Below, piece by piece: positions 43,589 through 54,929 of a stretch of DNA of 64,000 bases. Position numbers and translations under genes: made by a program. Positions within the stretch are counted from its first letter, which is position 1. Each line of letters opens with the position of its first letter. The notes under the pieces are model-generated. The model did no database searches. It had not been told where the DNA came from and saw only the letters and a program-made list of their open reading frames with translations. Source of the DNA: Adiantum capillus-veneris (taxonomy: Eukaryota > Streptophyta > Polypodiopsida > Polypodiales > Pteridaceae); assembly GCA_014529385.2 (NCBI GenBank), contig CM043952.1, forward strand, positions 56,773,619 through 56,837,618. Reading direction: 5' to 3'.

Positions 43589-44604
43589 AGTACACCCCCC
43601 AAAATGTGTGTAACAAGAATGGTTCACTCTTAGAATTGCATGAGAGGAAGGTCTTACCCAACTTGGGGCAGTGTCTAGCGACGATTTTACAAAATTGATA
43701 TCCTTGTGAAGCCACTCTCCACTTTATGGAGCTCCTCTTCACAAAAAATTTGAAGCTCGAGAAATTCCTTTGAGGTAGAGTTTACAAAGATTGGGACTAT
43801 TTAGGAAGCACACACAAAGGGTAATTGATGGGGATATACAATTTGAAGCTCATGTGTATGCTTTATCGTTTGTTGATAAAAAAAGAAACCTTGTGAGAAC
43901 ACCTCCCTTGAAAAATAAGGCTCTGCAGGTACACTAGTGGGAAGGTTCTCTTAGTTGGGCTCGGGGGGCTCAAAAAATGCTTTGGGCTTTGTCTTTTTTT
44001 CTCCGTGTGGGAATGACTACTAACATTTAGGCTGATCGGACGATTATTGAACCGATCGGGTGACGGTCAGCAAATTCTGAAGGTGGTCAAGCAAAAAAGG
44101 GGAATTGATTGGCGGTAGGTCGACGGACTTGGCGCCTTCACAATCAAATCAGGTGCATAATAGCGAGCTGAGCCCGCCCATGTGGCTCTCCCACAAAAGA
44201 GAAAGGGGTTTGACCTCGGGACCCCACGCCACTAGAATGATGTTATTCCACCTAGCAACCTTCCAAGTGCGGTTGTTGGTCAGAGAACCAGAGCCCACAG
44301 GTAATGAAGCGTCTCCTGTAGTTGGCAAGAGCTTAAAGTCTCAAAATAGGTCCAATTTAAGCATACAATAGCTCATTAGAGAACTATTCACAATCTCTAT
44401 GCACATAAACATGCTTAACAGAGAGTTGAGGTGATGAAGAGTTCAAAATTTTCAAATCATAAGTTGAAACACAACACTCACATACACACACAAAAGGTAA
44501 TCTAATCGTACCACAAAAACCTAAATGCAATGCAAGAGAATTGAATGGCATCATCTAAACAAGAGAGAGAGTTCTTAGATGATCTAGCAAATAGAGTTAT
44601 GTAC

Positions 44605-44606
<2 letters not shown>

Positions 44607-44673
<67 letters not shown>
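44607..44673. repeat. (AC)n microsatellite in the element leader
   Basis: About 67 bp of AC located 44 bp from the primer binding site, inside the 5' leader of the gag-only element. Confidence 0.95.
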
Positions 44674-44674
<1 letters not shown>

Positions 44675-44716
44675 CACCAAGATCTAATGAGGCTAGGAAA
44701 TGCTAGCCCTTATTAA

Positions 44717-44728
44717 GCTATGATACCA
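44717..44728 (-). other. Primer binding site (initiator Met tRNA)
   Basis: Minus-strand TGGTATCATAGC differs at one base from TGGTATCAGAGC, the usual plant copia site complementary to the 3' end of initiator methionine tRNA. It lies 2 bp from the 5' LTR. Confidence 0.88.
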
Positions 44729-44730
44729 CT

Positions 44731-45144
44731 TGTTAAGTACGTAGATTAGGGTGGATAGATTAGGATTGCGTTCATGACGATGGTGAGAGAGTCATGTGCA
44801 GCCACACTAAGCACAATCAGAATACTTAATGCACAAAGAGAATGAGAAAATATTGGGTTGATTCTTGAACTATAATGCAAAACACATAGAGAGCCATTAT
44901 ATAAGCTTTTGAGGAAAGCTTTGAATGATATCACCAATGATGGTAGGCATCAAAATCAGCCCAACTATCTTCTAGGTCGTGCATGCCTCTCCATGAGAGT
45001 GTGTGTGGGTGTGTGCCCCATGTGAAGTCAATGGAAGCATCAACTAAAAGTGGTAGGCAAGTCTAATAGGCATATACATTGAATCTAGACAAGGTAGAGT
45101 AAGGGGAGAGCTCCATGGTGTGGGCTTAGGCACAAATCCTAACA
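44731..45144 (-). repeat. 5' LTR of the gag-only element (right copy)
   Basis: 414 bp, TGTTAAGTACG..ATCCTAACA. The primer binding site is adjacent on its left, which makes it the 5' LTR in minus-strand sense. Confidence 0.93.
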
Positions 45145-47168
45145 AAACATTTCCAGAATTCTTGGCATCATGGAAACTTTCCTTTGCCAAGCTTTTTGAG
45201 AGCCAACCAACATTCATCCAAGGTAAAGGGACTTTCCAAGTATTTAGCTTGGTTAGAGTACACTAATGTCGGGTGGCTGAGAACACCTTATCCCTAGCAT
45301 CTTTGATCATGGGAGACGGAGAGTCCTCACCAATAATTTGGTTGAGGGGATCTAACATCACTTTGTCCAGATGACCAGGGTTGTTGATTTTAACTCCTTG
45401 GTTGTCGATCAAGGAAGAGATGGTAACATGTCATTTCCTTACCTTGAGTGTGTTTTTGTTGGCATCCTCACTCTTAATGATCCTCTCCTTGGCATGTAGC
45501 TTGAGGAGATTAGTCTCCTCCACTTTCCTTGCGTGCAAGGTCTGCTTGATCTTCAACCATTCCAAATGTTCTTGATAGGAGGACTTGCCTTGCATATTCT
45601 TAAGGCCTAGCTCCTCAAATCTGGATTCGAAGACTGAAATTGCTTGCTTGTTCTCCTTCTTTAGCATTGGCCCAACTCTATAAATTGCAGTTTGGATTTT
45701 TCTGCTAAATCTTTTCCATGAGTCTGACCTATCCTTGATGACGTCCTGGATTATCTCTATCGTGGCATGAGACACTAGATTCTTAAAATGAGCATTTTTA
45801 AACAAATTTGGGCAAGTGATAAGTAGTTTCTTGGCACTCAACAGCTAATGTTGTTCCTCTAAAGTAAATTCCATAGGTCTGAAAAAAGGAAAATGATCTG
45901 AGAGACTTTCATCCATGAGAATTTGCTAGCAATGAAGAAAGCACCTAGTCCCTGTTGTCAGAGAAATAGAGCTTGTTAAGCTTGGAAGCAGATTGTGAGG
46001 AACGGAGACTATGGTAAGTGAAATCCGCATCATCCCTCCATGGACCAGCTTTCCAAGAATCAGTCAAAGCCCATTTATCCTCCAGAGAAACCCATTTGTT
46101 ATACTCTCCCCCTGAAAGAATGGTTGAAGGACCCTTCCTATCCTGTCTAGAGGAGCAGACCATATGAAAGTCTCCCACCATGCAAAACTCCCCCTCAATG
46201 TAATTGTGAGAGGTTGTTCAAGGTAACTTTCTGCCTTTGGCATCATTAGGGGTGTAGATGTTGATAATAGTGAGTACATTACTATGTACCTTAATAGACA
46301 CCCCCAAAGCCCTCTTAGATGGGTGTTGAAAAACAACTTTTGGTTCCAGATCCCTGTAAACTCATCACTCCACTAAAATTATCAGGAGCAGTGTCGAAAA
46401 AGAAAAGTAGTTTACCAAATGTTTTCTTACTTGGAACAGATGCATCAAGGTGGTGTTCCTGCAGACACCAAATTTTAATATCTTTTCTCCTCTTCATGCA
46501 TTGCCAAAGGTTTGTTGCTTCTCTCTCGTTCTCGTGCCCTTCCCGCTCTAGGACATCAATTAGAGTGTGGATGCCATGGGGAGAGAGGGACAAATTCTTC
46601 AACATCTAAAGTCATCCCAGTCCCCTCAGCTCTTGTCATAGGAGATGCCGAAGGCTCTTCATAGTCAGGGGGTTTCCATTCCTATAATACTTCAAAGGGA
46701 TTGTGAAGAGGGACACCGATAGCTCCCCTTTAAGTGGAGCAAGTAGAGAAGAGGCGCCCTTTTCATTGAATGCAATAGTGGCCTCCACCGTCGTCTAGAC
46801 TTGAATAATATTGAGTAGAAGCCCTTGGCCAAGTAAGAAGTATTTTCAATTGCTCCCACAAGCCCCAAATTTATGGACCCTAAATCCATTGAATCATCTC
46901 GTATCTATTCAGGACTCTCTCACTGAAACCAAACACTTGTAAGCTTAGCTTGTATGGCAATTTGCTTCTTAATTAGTGCTAGCATAATTGCAATTGAGAT
47001 GGCCTCCACAACCTCCACTTGCTATGAAAGAGACTTCTTTAGAGTAGTATAGGCTCGATTCGCCAGCCCTTCATCCGACTTTTCTCTACTTTTGGCCTAT
47101 GAGCTAGTTTTTTTGTTAGATTTTGAACCTATCTCAAGTTTTCTGATGACCCCTTGCAGTTCCTTCTT
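45145..47168 (-). mobile_element. LINE copy F: ORF1 (internally deleted) to RT start
   Basis: Minus-strand relative of the full-length LINE. ORF1 remnants run from 47165 (GVIRKLEIGSKSNKK, QVEVVEAISIAIMLALIKKQ) to about 46790, then jump to the ORF1 C-terminus (PLHNPFEVL, LDVEEFVPLSP near 46600), skipping about 250 codons that include the zinc knuckle. The endonuclease (46605-45900) shows WCLQEHHLDASV, LTIINIYTPNDAKG and FCMVGDFHMV. A linker (45841-45431, open for 136 codons) and the first RT block near 45200 follow. The left end meets the gag-only element and the right end meets a copia LTR. Confidence 0.87.
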
Positions 47169-47395
47169 GTTACCATACATGTGTGGTAGTGATGTGTGTG
47201 AACACACTTAGGACCATCGGGACGTTTTTCCCCTCATTAGGAGGTTTTTTCCCTTGTGCATTGTGTATATGCCCATCACACTAGGACTAACTTATCTTTC
47301 CATTTCACACTAAGTAATACTACTTTCTGTTGTGTGCCTTGAGCTTCTTCGTCTTTTCCAAGCTGTATGTGTTTCCCAGCAACCCTATTTTCAAT
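47169..47395 (+). repeat. Copia LTR, copy 1
   Basis: It starts TGTTACCATACATG and matches 61556-61783 throughout, including GTAGTGATGTGTGTGAACAC. The 3' end is slightly decayed (TCAATA for CCAACA). The adjoining TGGTATCAAAAC (47399-47410) is the primer binding site with two changes. Confidence 0.9.
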
Positions 47396-47758
47396 AGTTG
47401 GTATCAAAACAGGTTGCGTCCTCCTGGGCTTAGTTGCTAGCATCGCAAGCACATGCCTGCTCACTTTCTTAGATTTTAGTGAGCTTTGGTGAGTGCCAAC
47501 AGGTCAACAAATACTTTGTGCGAGCTCGTATGCCCCAACCTACTCAAATTTTCCATTCAGGCTCATTTCAGCCTCCTTTTCCACTACAGGCAATATTGCA
47601 CATGCAATTTTGTCATTTTGTGCAGAATTTTTCTTAGTGCGATTTTTTGCATAACAGGTACCTTATAGTCTTCTTGGGTTGTGCTATATAGCACACATTA
47701 GTCCCGCTTCATTTTTCCTCTTCTTGGGCAGTTTTCACATCAGGTGTAGGCATTTGCC

Positions 47759-48760
47759 ATGGCTGACAACAACACATATGTGTTCAAGATGTTTGCTGCT
47801 GAGGATAAATTGCATGGGGACACTTACCCAATTTGGACTTACATGATGAAACATGTTCTTGTGTCAAAGGGAATTTGGAATGTTGTGTAGGGCATTGATG
47901 TATGCCCTAGTTCTGAGGATACATGCGATGTTGAGAATGTTGCAGGTTTTGGTGGCAGGGTTGCTACTGCCAGAGTTGATTTCCCTACGGCTGAGTAGGC
48001 TCATGGGGATGTTAGAGATGCAGAAGATCATGCATTGATTGCATTGTCTGTGAAGCGCACTATTACTCCTCACATTTCTTCAGCCACATTTGCAAAACAG
48101 GCTTCGGATATTCTGGCTAGACTTTATGCAAGTCTCAATGAGGCTAAAAATTGCATTGCTGCGTAAAGAGCTGGGGTTGAAGATTATGCATGAGGAAGAT
48201 AAAATGGACACTTTCCTTGTTGGTATCAAGGATATTAATGAGCAACTTATTTTTGCAGGTGATCATTCCTGACAATGCCCTTATGTAGATTGTTCTTGAT
48301 GCTTTGCCAGATTCTTACCAGACTTTTGCTAGTACTTGGAGATATATGACCCAAGGAAATCCAGAAGTCAAGTTTAATGCATTATGCACATTGCTTTTGC
48401 AAGAGTCACTTTCAAGAAAAAACAGGGCTAAACAGCGTGTAGTTGAACAAGCCTTTCTTGTTTCTCAGAGGAAAAGTGGTAACAAAATGTAGCCACTTCT
48501 CATGGTTCTTTTGTGAGTGGTAAATCACGTATTCCTAATGCTTCTGCTGGCATCACTTTCTCTGGGAATTCTGGTGAAAAGGGCAAAAAGAAGATGCATT
48601 GCCATTATTGTAAAGCTAATGATCACTTGATGAAGCAATGTCCTAAGTTGAAGGCAAAAGAGGCTACAAAGGAAGAGGTTGGTTCCACTACAAGTGAATC
48701 TATTGTAGAGTCTTTTGTGAAAGGGATTGTGATGTTGATGTAGATGCAAAATGGGCATTT
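47759..48760 (+). pseudogene. Copia Gag, copy 1, with stops and frameshift
   Basis: The ATG at 47759 (MADNN, VFKMFAAEDKLHGDTYPIW) opens the same Gag as in copy 2. Stops appear at about 47888 and 47996, and a 1 bp insertion near 48147 shifts the frame. The later frame has MHEEDKMDTFLVGIKDINEQ and the zinc knuckle CHYCKANDHLMKQC (about 48600-48640). The protease motif is missing because the copy ends near 48779. Confidence 0.88.
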
Positions 48761-48779
48761 AGCATAGAGTGCACTTATG

Positions 48780-49300
48780 ATCACGATCACGATTGGTGGT
48801 CAAGATGGCGGATCACAATCCTTGATTGAGGCTAAGGGTTTAAGCAAACACCAAAAACAACCACCAAGATGGATCGCGATTGATGATGCTACATTCCAGA
48901 ATGAAACCGACACCCCAACACCGGCCAAACAATATGCAATAGGCAGCACAAACATGATAGTAGGACACTCGCAGGGCCACAAGCTACGTCTCAAGTATGC
49001 AAGAAAGGTGAACCCACCCGTGTTGCAAAGATTCTAAATTATCGAACAACACACCTGCAAGTCCCAGCTTGGAGCGAAGGAAAGCTCAAGCAACTCACCA
49101 AACCAGAGAGATCACTCTCTACTCTCCAGTGCTGTTTTCTTTGAGCAATGGTGGCAGGTATTGTGTTTTTATCATTTCTAGTATGTCTCATCTTTCACTT
49201 CCATGATATATGTCAAAAGGATGGAGGACTATCTAACATATCTTCATGGAGGGGAATGGAGGTGCCAAACAGGAGGAACTCAGACGAGTGGAATTGGGGT
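48780..49300. other. Unassigned region
   Basis: No gene is recognised. An 86-codon plus frame at 48777-49037 lacks any familiar motif. Confidence 0.5.
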
Positions 49301-49480
49301 ATTCTCTCCGTCTTGATGGGTAAGTGATCTTGGATGTTTGCTATCCTAGGACTGGCCCTTGTAGTATTTGGAATGGTCGAGAGACACCTCAAGGCTCGAT
49401 ACAAGCTCGAGGCTACTTTGTACACTTCTTTTCAATTTTGATACATACACCCACTCACAATTGTGAGTTTGGAAAAAAAA
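49301..49480 (+). mobile_element. LINE 3' end with terminal palindrome
   Basis: Plus-strand short LINE 3' UTR fragment that ends with the palindrome ACTCACAATTGTGAGT (49453-49468) and then TTGG and eight A. No LINE coding region is seen upstream, so the 5' boundary is a guess. The tail and palindrome match the copy ending at 51480. Confidence 0.6.
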
Positions 49481-49718
49481 GAAGAGAGTTACTATATTCA
49501 CTTTTTGAAGAATGTACAAAAAACCTCAAGCACTGCAGGTGCCTTGAGGGCACAAGTTTTCTAGTGAGGGGTTGTACAATACAAAAGCAGGAGACATTGA
49601 ATTTTCCTTAACCGACTGCTGGTGTCATAACCCAATGGTTTATTCTCCCCTATGTCTTATACACTTTTTCTACATAAAGGTAGTTGTGCCTCAAGTGTAT
49701 CATGTGCACATATGTGGG

Positions 49719-49728
<10 letters not shown>

Positions 49729-49798
<70 letters not shown>
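49729..49798. repeat. (GA)n microsatellite
   Basis: About 70 bp of GA with one GG interruption in the middle. Confidence 0.95.
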
Positions 49799-49800
<2 letters not shown>

Positions 49801-49909
49801 TCTACATTATGTAGCTTCAAAAGGAGTAAGAGGATGAGATAGATGCTACAATGAGACATTTGAAGCTTACAAGGCAAAGACACAAAGCATGATAGGTTCT
49901 TTTACTCCT

Positions 49910-51480
49910 CTTACCAATGTTTATTGGCCCTCTCTTGAGCCCATCTACTTGTGCTAGGCCCAAGGAGCAAGGCCATTATTGGGATACTCAACCCTAAATT
50001 TCATCCAGAGGCCTAGTTTTCTAAATTTTTGGTTGCGATTGCTAAAAAAGACCAGGCATGGGCCATTATGACAGGGGACATGATTAACATGGTGAAGGTC
50101 TTTTCTCAAGGTGGCCCATGGAAGGAGCTAGGGATTCATGAAAAACTATTGGCACCTTGGTGGACAAACTTGAGATTAGGTGGCACCACGATCAAATTGG
50201 TTAGTAATTGTAACAAAACTACAGAGACCCTTGGATGGGGTGAGACCACTAGGTATTTCCAAAACTCCATAATACATTGGTCCCCATGGCTATCTAAGGT
50301 GGGCAAGGAATTATTGAATCCATTTTGGAGAGAGATTTCCAAGAAGATCAATAATAAAGGGCTTTGTCATCTATCTCAATTTTGGGATGGCAGCAATATG
50401 AGGTGGAAAGAAGCAGACCAGTTAACTACACAGTTTCACCTCAACAAAACTGAAAGTTTGGTAATGAACAGAGTTGTCAAAGGTCTGGATATTTTTTTGA
50501 TGCCAATTTGTGAGGCTGATTTTTTGTGGAAAGCCTAGCACTGGCCATTGAACAAAAAATTATTTATACTGCAATCCAAGGAAATCTACTAGAACCTTAT
50601 GCTTAAAGCATATTGGTTTTCCCCCTCAATAAACAATGGCATAAGCAATGGCCAGAATCTAGATGGGGAATGATAGCCAGTAACATATGGGACCCCAATG
50701 GCCCCTTATAATGAAGATTTTCCTATGGAAGTGCTATGGGGGGCTATTCCCACTAACAATAAGATTCTTGCCAGAGAAATTGGATTAGATAGGTGCTCAA
50801 GTTGCAAAGCGGCAAGTGAACATCTTTTGCACTTATTCAATCACTGCCCGACTATAAGCGGCTGACTAGCAAAATCGGAAAATAAATTCAAATGACATAG
50901 AGAATTCTGTTCTACAAGAACGATCTAATCTTCGGAGGGAAGATGCTAAAGTATCAAGCCCTTCTAATATGCGTGCAAATTTTTTGCTTATGCTACTTTA
51001 AAGAGATATGGAGGACTAGGAATTGGTGCATATTCAAAAACGACCTCTCCACTGCTCACTTCAATGAGCTCATCTAAGAAAGTAGGGAAGTGATAGCATT
51101 AATTAGAAAAAGGAGGAGCTTTGGTGAGTGGAAACAAGTAGTACAAGCCATTACTTTCAATTCTAGATAACACCACTAGAGGTACTATAGTGGTAAGCTC
51201 CACCCCCAACCTTACTCGCATTTTACCCAATTTGCCTACTGCTACTAGTTTAGGTAGCTTTGGAAGAACCAATCCAAGCTATCCAAACCAGCTTCGATTT
51301 GCTGCCCTTTGAACCTCTAATGTAACTTTCTTAGTAACTCTCCTGGTTTTTGTCTCTAGTAGCCCCCCTTTGGGAAGGTTGTCCCCTCAAGGCACAAGTT
51401 GTGCTTTAGATCCTTGTATACTCTGTGCAGAGCTAAGATAGCATCTTCACTCACAATTGTGAGTATGAGAAAAAAAACAA
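49910..51480 (+). mobile_element. LINE copy H, 5'-truncated, complete 3' end
   Basis: The plus-strand relative of the full LINE. From about 49970 the ORF2 C-terminal half is seen: FLVAIAKKDQAWAIMTGDMI, LRLGGTTIKLVSNCNKTTET, NSIIHWSPWLSKVGKELLNP and LDIFLMPICEADFLWKA (open 50029-50538). Then broken frames carry CSSCKAASEHLLHLFNHCP near 50795-50850. The 3' UTR ends with ACTCACAATTGTGAGT (51449-51464) and an A tail. RT and upstream parts are missing. Confidence 0.88.
50029..50538 (+). pseudogene. LINE ORF2 C-terminal segment, copy H
   Basis: A 169-codon open segment of the ORF2 region after the RT, without its own true start: the first codon is TTG within a longer homologous frame that has a TAG just upstream at 50014-50016. 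It aligns with residues in the full copy around VWAVMIRDMIEAVKLSSKGG and ILHWSPWLSKVVDPSQ. Role: C-terminal region of the LINE replicase, function unclear. Confidence 0.82.
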
Positions 51481-51865
51481 GCTTTCTATTTGGACTTCCT
51501 CACGAAACCCACTTCACATCCCTCGTTTGTTACAGTAAGTAGATCAAGGTGGCCACTCTACTTCCAAGGGCCCTTGCTACATCTTGGACTCATTTTTTTG
51601 ACTAGCAATAGACCTCTCTATTTGTCATGCACGAACACACACATACATAAACATTGCTTATGTGAGCAAGTTCATTGAAAGGGGAGCATCTCTGTCTCTC
51701 TCTCTCCCCCCCCCCCCCCCCCCCTCTCCTCTCCCCCTCCCCCCAAGTGCGGTTGATTTGTTATCCCTACTCCCTCTTGAGTATAAAACTTTGAGCTCAA
51801 TACTCATCAAGGATAGATCTTTGAAGTCCCTTGGGATTGTTTCTATGACATTAAAAGTACTCACC

Positions 51866-51899
<34 letters not shown>

Positions 51900-52061
51900 A
51901 CATGCACGTGAATAAGAAGAATGAAACTAGAATAACATTTCTATCACGTAGACTAGTTATACCATTTGCCATTTGAGTATGAAGTCTCAATTTCAAGACT
52001 CGTAGGATAGATCTTTGAGGTCTCTTGGGATTGTTCCTATAATGTTAAAACCTCTCTAAAC

Positions 52062-52114
<53 letters not shown>

Positions 52115-52264
52115 CATAGTAGCCCTCTCTTATGATAGTCTCACTAGCTACAATCTGAGGTGAAAAAGGAAAGATAATAATATGCCTGCAAACAACACCT
52201 TCCTCAAAAATTGTCTTGCTTGCATCAATCGCATCGCATTTCACTTGAAACAACACTTTGCTAC
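51481..52264. other. Unassigned, microsatellites and an 80 bp direct repeat
   Basis: Contains a C run within CT/C-rich sequence (about 51708-51742), a (GT)n tract (51869-51899) and a (CT)n tract (52065-52109). Two related segments of about 80 bp (51785-51865 and 51976-52057) share GGATAGATCTTTGA and TTGGGATTGTT. No gene is recognised. Confidence 0.6.
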
Positions 52265-52666
52265 TGTTAGAGGCAGGAACCCAAAAGATCTAACCAACAT
52301 CCATAGGCAACTACACCACGAATCAAGAAAGAAGCAATTACCATGACAGAGGATAAAGGAACAAAGACAAGTAAATGGGGGGGAGGGGGGGGGGGGTGGG
52401 TCTGTGTATTAGGGGATGTGACTGGAGACTGCTTATCAACGAATGGCTGCCCTTATAATATGTATTTAGGCTATGGATTTATCCTCTATATGCAACATTA
52501 ATGAAGAATACATATGTGTCACTTCTCTCTTGTGTCTGAGCACTATTGTCCTGTCTTTGTGTTGTGTATATAGTAGTGGGATAGACCCGGTGGTGCTATA
52601 GCCAGACCTGGCTAGCCCAGTGCAGTCAAGTTTGTCATGGTGTACTAACGTGTTGAAAAGTTAACA
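52265..52666 (+). repeat. Probable 5' LTR of gypsy element 2
   Basis: 402 bp bounded by TGTTAGAGGC and AAGTTAACA, with inverted termini TGTTA/TAACA. It is followed by TTGGTGATCCTATTGGGGA, which resembles a decayed gypsy primer binding site. A G-rich run lies at 52376-52397. The second LTR is absent, so the boundaries rest on termini and position only. Confidence 0.6.
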
Positions 52667-52869
52667 TTGGTGATCCTATTGGGGAATCTCTGAGAAAGAG
52701 CACCAACTATGGAAGATCACACAGAAGAGAGAACAAGAACCAGTAACCCAGAAAAGAGGCCAGACAAACTCAAGAGAAAAGCAACATAGGAAACAAAAGA
52801 GGCAAACAAGGTCACCATGGATTAGGATGACCATTCTAAACCAGAGGCTGCTAATGAAAACGTGGGAGC

Positions 52870-53640
52870 GCACAACCCCTTAGACAATTAGAAGCACTAG
52901 GCGTAGATAGGGCTAGACAAGTGACTAAGGATCTTCAAATGAAAATGCATGAGTTCAAAGGAAAAAAAGGTAGAGACCCTCAGATGCACCTCCAGGCATT
53001 TGAGAGTTGGGCACTCCTTAGAGAATAACCCAAAGCGGATTGGAGGGTGTGCTTCCCTCAAACATTAAGGGGAAAAGCTCAAACGTGGTACTTCAATTAC
53101 CCACTAGAGCAGTTGCCAACGTTCAAATCACTATCCAAAGCATTTGTTCAATGTTTCAAGGATGAGAAGACTGATGAGGAGTTGCTCAATCAATTACAAA
53201 GAATCAAATAGAAGAATACGTATGTCAGACAGTTTGTGGAGGAAAATAAAGATATAGCCAGACAATTATCTTCACCACCAAGGTACAAGAGTCTTAGGGC
53301 TTGGTCTCGGCTTGGTTCCTCAATAGGACATCCTTGAATGGGGTGACAAAGCTAGAGATCACCAACTCTCTGTGCACTTTTGAAGAGTTGGTTCAAAGAG
53401 CTATGAAGATGGAGCAAAAGGGGGCAAATAAGCAGAAACAAGATACCAGTTCAGGTGACTCCAGTAGCTTGGAGGATACAGCACTCCAAAAGACTTAGAA
53501 AAAGGGTAGAGAAGGCAGCAAGCACCACAACAACATGCAAAAACAATGCCAAGACCATACTCGAGACCACCCCTCAGAAAATTTAACTGCTGGAGGTTTG
53601 GGAAAGAGAAGCACTTTGCTAGAGAATGAACGGGGCCACT
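52870..53640 (+). pseudogene. Gypsy Gag, element 2
   Basis: Capsid-like Gag: the frame near 52970-53210 reads MHLQAFESWALL, KADWRVCFPQTLRGKAQTWY and LSKAFVQCFKDEKTDEELLN, the retrotransposon Gag layout. Then comes a frame with TFEELVQRAMKMEQKGANKQ (53301-53498) and near 53575-53630 a decayed zinc knuckle, RKFNCWRFGKEKHFARE followed by a stop in place of the last Cys. Stops and frame changes break it. Confidence 0.82.
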
Positions 53641-54124
53641 AGTTCCTCACTAACCTAACAATCCCAACATCCCCCCATCATAAATTTATTGGCACCTGAG
53701 GTTGCACTAGTGACTAGGTCAAAAACAAAAGAACAACCACAAAAAGTGATAAAAACAAAACCACAAATAAAATATGGCAGGCATTGAAGAAAGAGGAAAC
53801 CCAAATAATGAGAGACCTTCAAAAAAGACCATCTCGGCATGAAAGAGTACTATAGAAATGCAAAAAATAAGAGGTACCACTCGACCTTCAGAAGAAAAGA
53901 GAACAATGGTTTGGGCAAGGAAGGACATGCAAAAAATTGAAAACACAATGCAAGTTGAGCCATAAAAAGTTCAAGAAGTATCTGAAGAGGATAGTTATGG
54001 GATCAAAATGCCAGGAAACCCGATGGAGAGGAGGAACCAAAAGGTTCCCTATGAAAAAATATTTATGAAAGAATCACAAAACTTTCCTTGGAAATGACCA
54101 AGCTTGTTCAGGTAGTGCCAGCAT

Positions 54125-54480
54125 TTGAGGAGTACTAGAAAAGGAGGGCTTGAAGTCAGCCTACATGACGGCCAAGCCCCAATGGTGCTGGTAGAATACA
54201 AGATCAGGAAACATTGGAAACCAGTGGACATAGCAACTCTGGACAGAGGAGCTAGGGTAAATATCATGTTGGAAAGGGCTAGGAAGCACTTCGGATTGAA
54301 AGTCAAACTAGCCCCATTCAAAGTGAGGATGGCGAATCAAATAATCTCAGATCCTTTATGAATGGTAGAAAATGTACCAATCAGGGTGGGAGGGGTCAAG
54401 ATTGAAGCTTTGTTCCTGGTACTAGAGGTAGGGGACTCATACGGCGTGTTGCTGGAAAGGCTTGACTAAGAGCGGCAGAA
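54125..54480 (+). pseudogene. Gypsy protease, element 2
   Basis: A frame with PVDIATLDRGARVNIMLERA, in which the active-site D-S/T-G is D-R-G, followed by KVRMANQIISDPL, a stop at 54359-54361, and VGGVKIEALFLVLEVGDSYG with the usual LLG-type block as VLLERL. The changed active site and the stop indicate loss of function. Confidence 0.78.
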
Positions 54481-54929
54481 GCAATACATGATTGGAGCAT
54501 AGATGAGCTGACTATGCAAATGGGTAATAAAAAGATCACTATTTCAACGTCATCAACAAGTGTTCCGAGGAGCCAAAGACCAGGAAACCTCTTCCTGACA
54601 GAGGCCCAGGAGTTGTGGAGGAAGTTGGAGGCTAGTAGAATTGTCCCAATGGCCACGTTAGATTTAAACTAATAATCACTGATCTAAAGTTAACTGATCA
54701 GTAGGGAAGGTTCCCAGCACACTTTAGGCAAGAAAAGGAAGGCACCAAACTGGTGCGAAAGGAAATTGGTGCAAAAGGAAATTAGCAAGGAAGTGACTTG
54801 GGATGAAGTGGAAGAAATGGAAATCAAGACTAAAGAAAATGAAACAATGAGAGTCATTAAACAATTGCTAGATCAATTCAGAAGAACACTTCGGACACTA
54901 CTTATGGAGTTCAAATATGTGTTCGCTTG

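Larger units (their letters stand above)
42144..45144 (-). mobile_element. Complete gag-only LTR retrotransposon, 3.0 kb
   Basis: Two direct LTRs (42144-42543 and 44731-45144), both starting TGTTAA and ending CTAACA, enclose 2.2 kb. In minus-strand sense the primer binding site TGGTATCATAGC lies 2 bp inside the right LTR, and a purine-rich AGGGGAGGGT lies directly before the left LTR, giving the orientation. The interior encodes a copia-type Gag and zinc knuckles but no protease, integrase or RT, so it is a non-autonomous element needing pol in trans. Flanking bases (AAAAA left, AAACA right) could be a decayed 5 bp target duplication. Confidence 0.92.
47169..48779 (+). mobile_element. Copia element copy 1: 5' LTR and gag, truncated
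   Basis: Plus-strand copia 5' end of the same family as 61556-64000. It has a 227 bp LTR, a mutated primer binding site, a leader, and a broken gag. Homology to copy 2 ends near 48779, before the protease, where unrelated sequence begins. No 3' LTR is seen. Its LTR begins within ORF1 of LINE copy F, so it probably inserted there. Confidence 0.9.
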
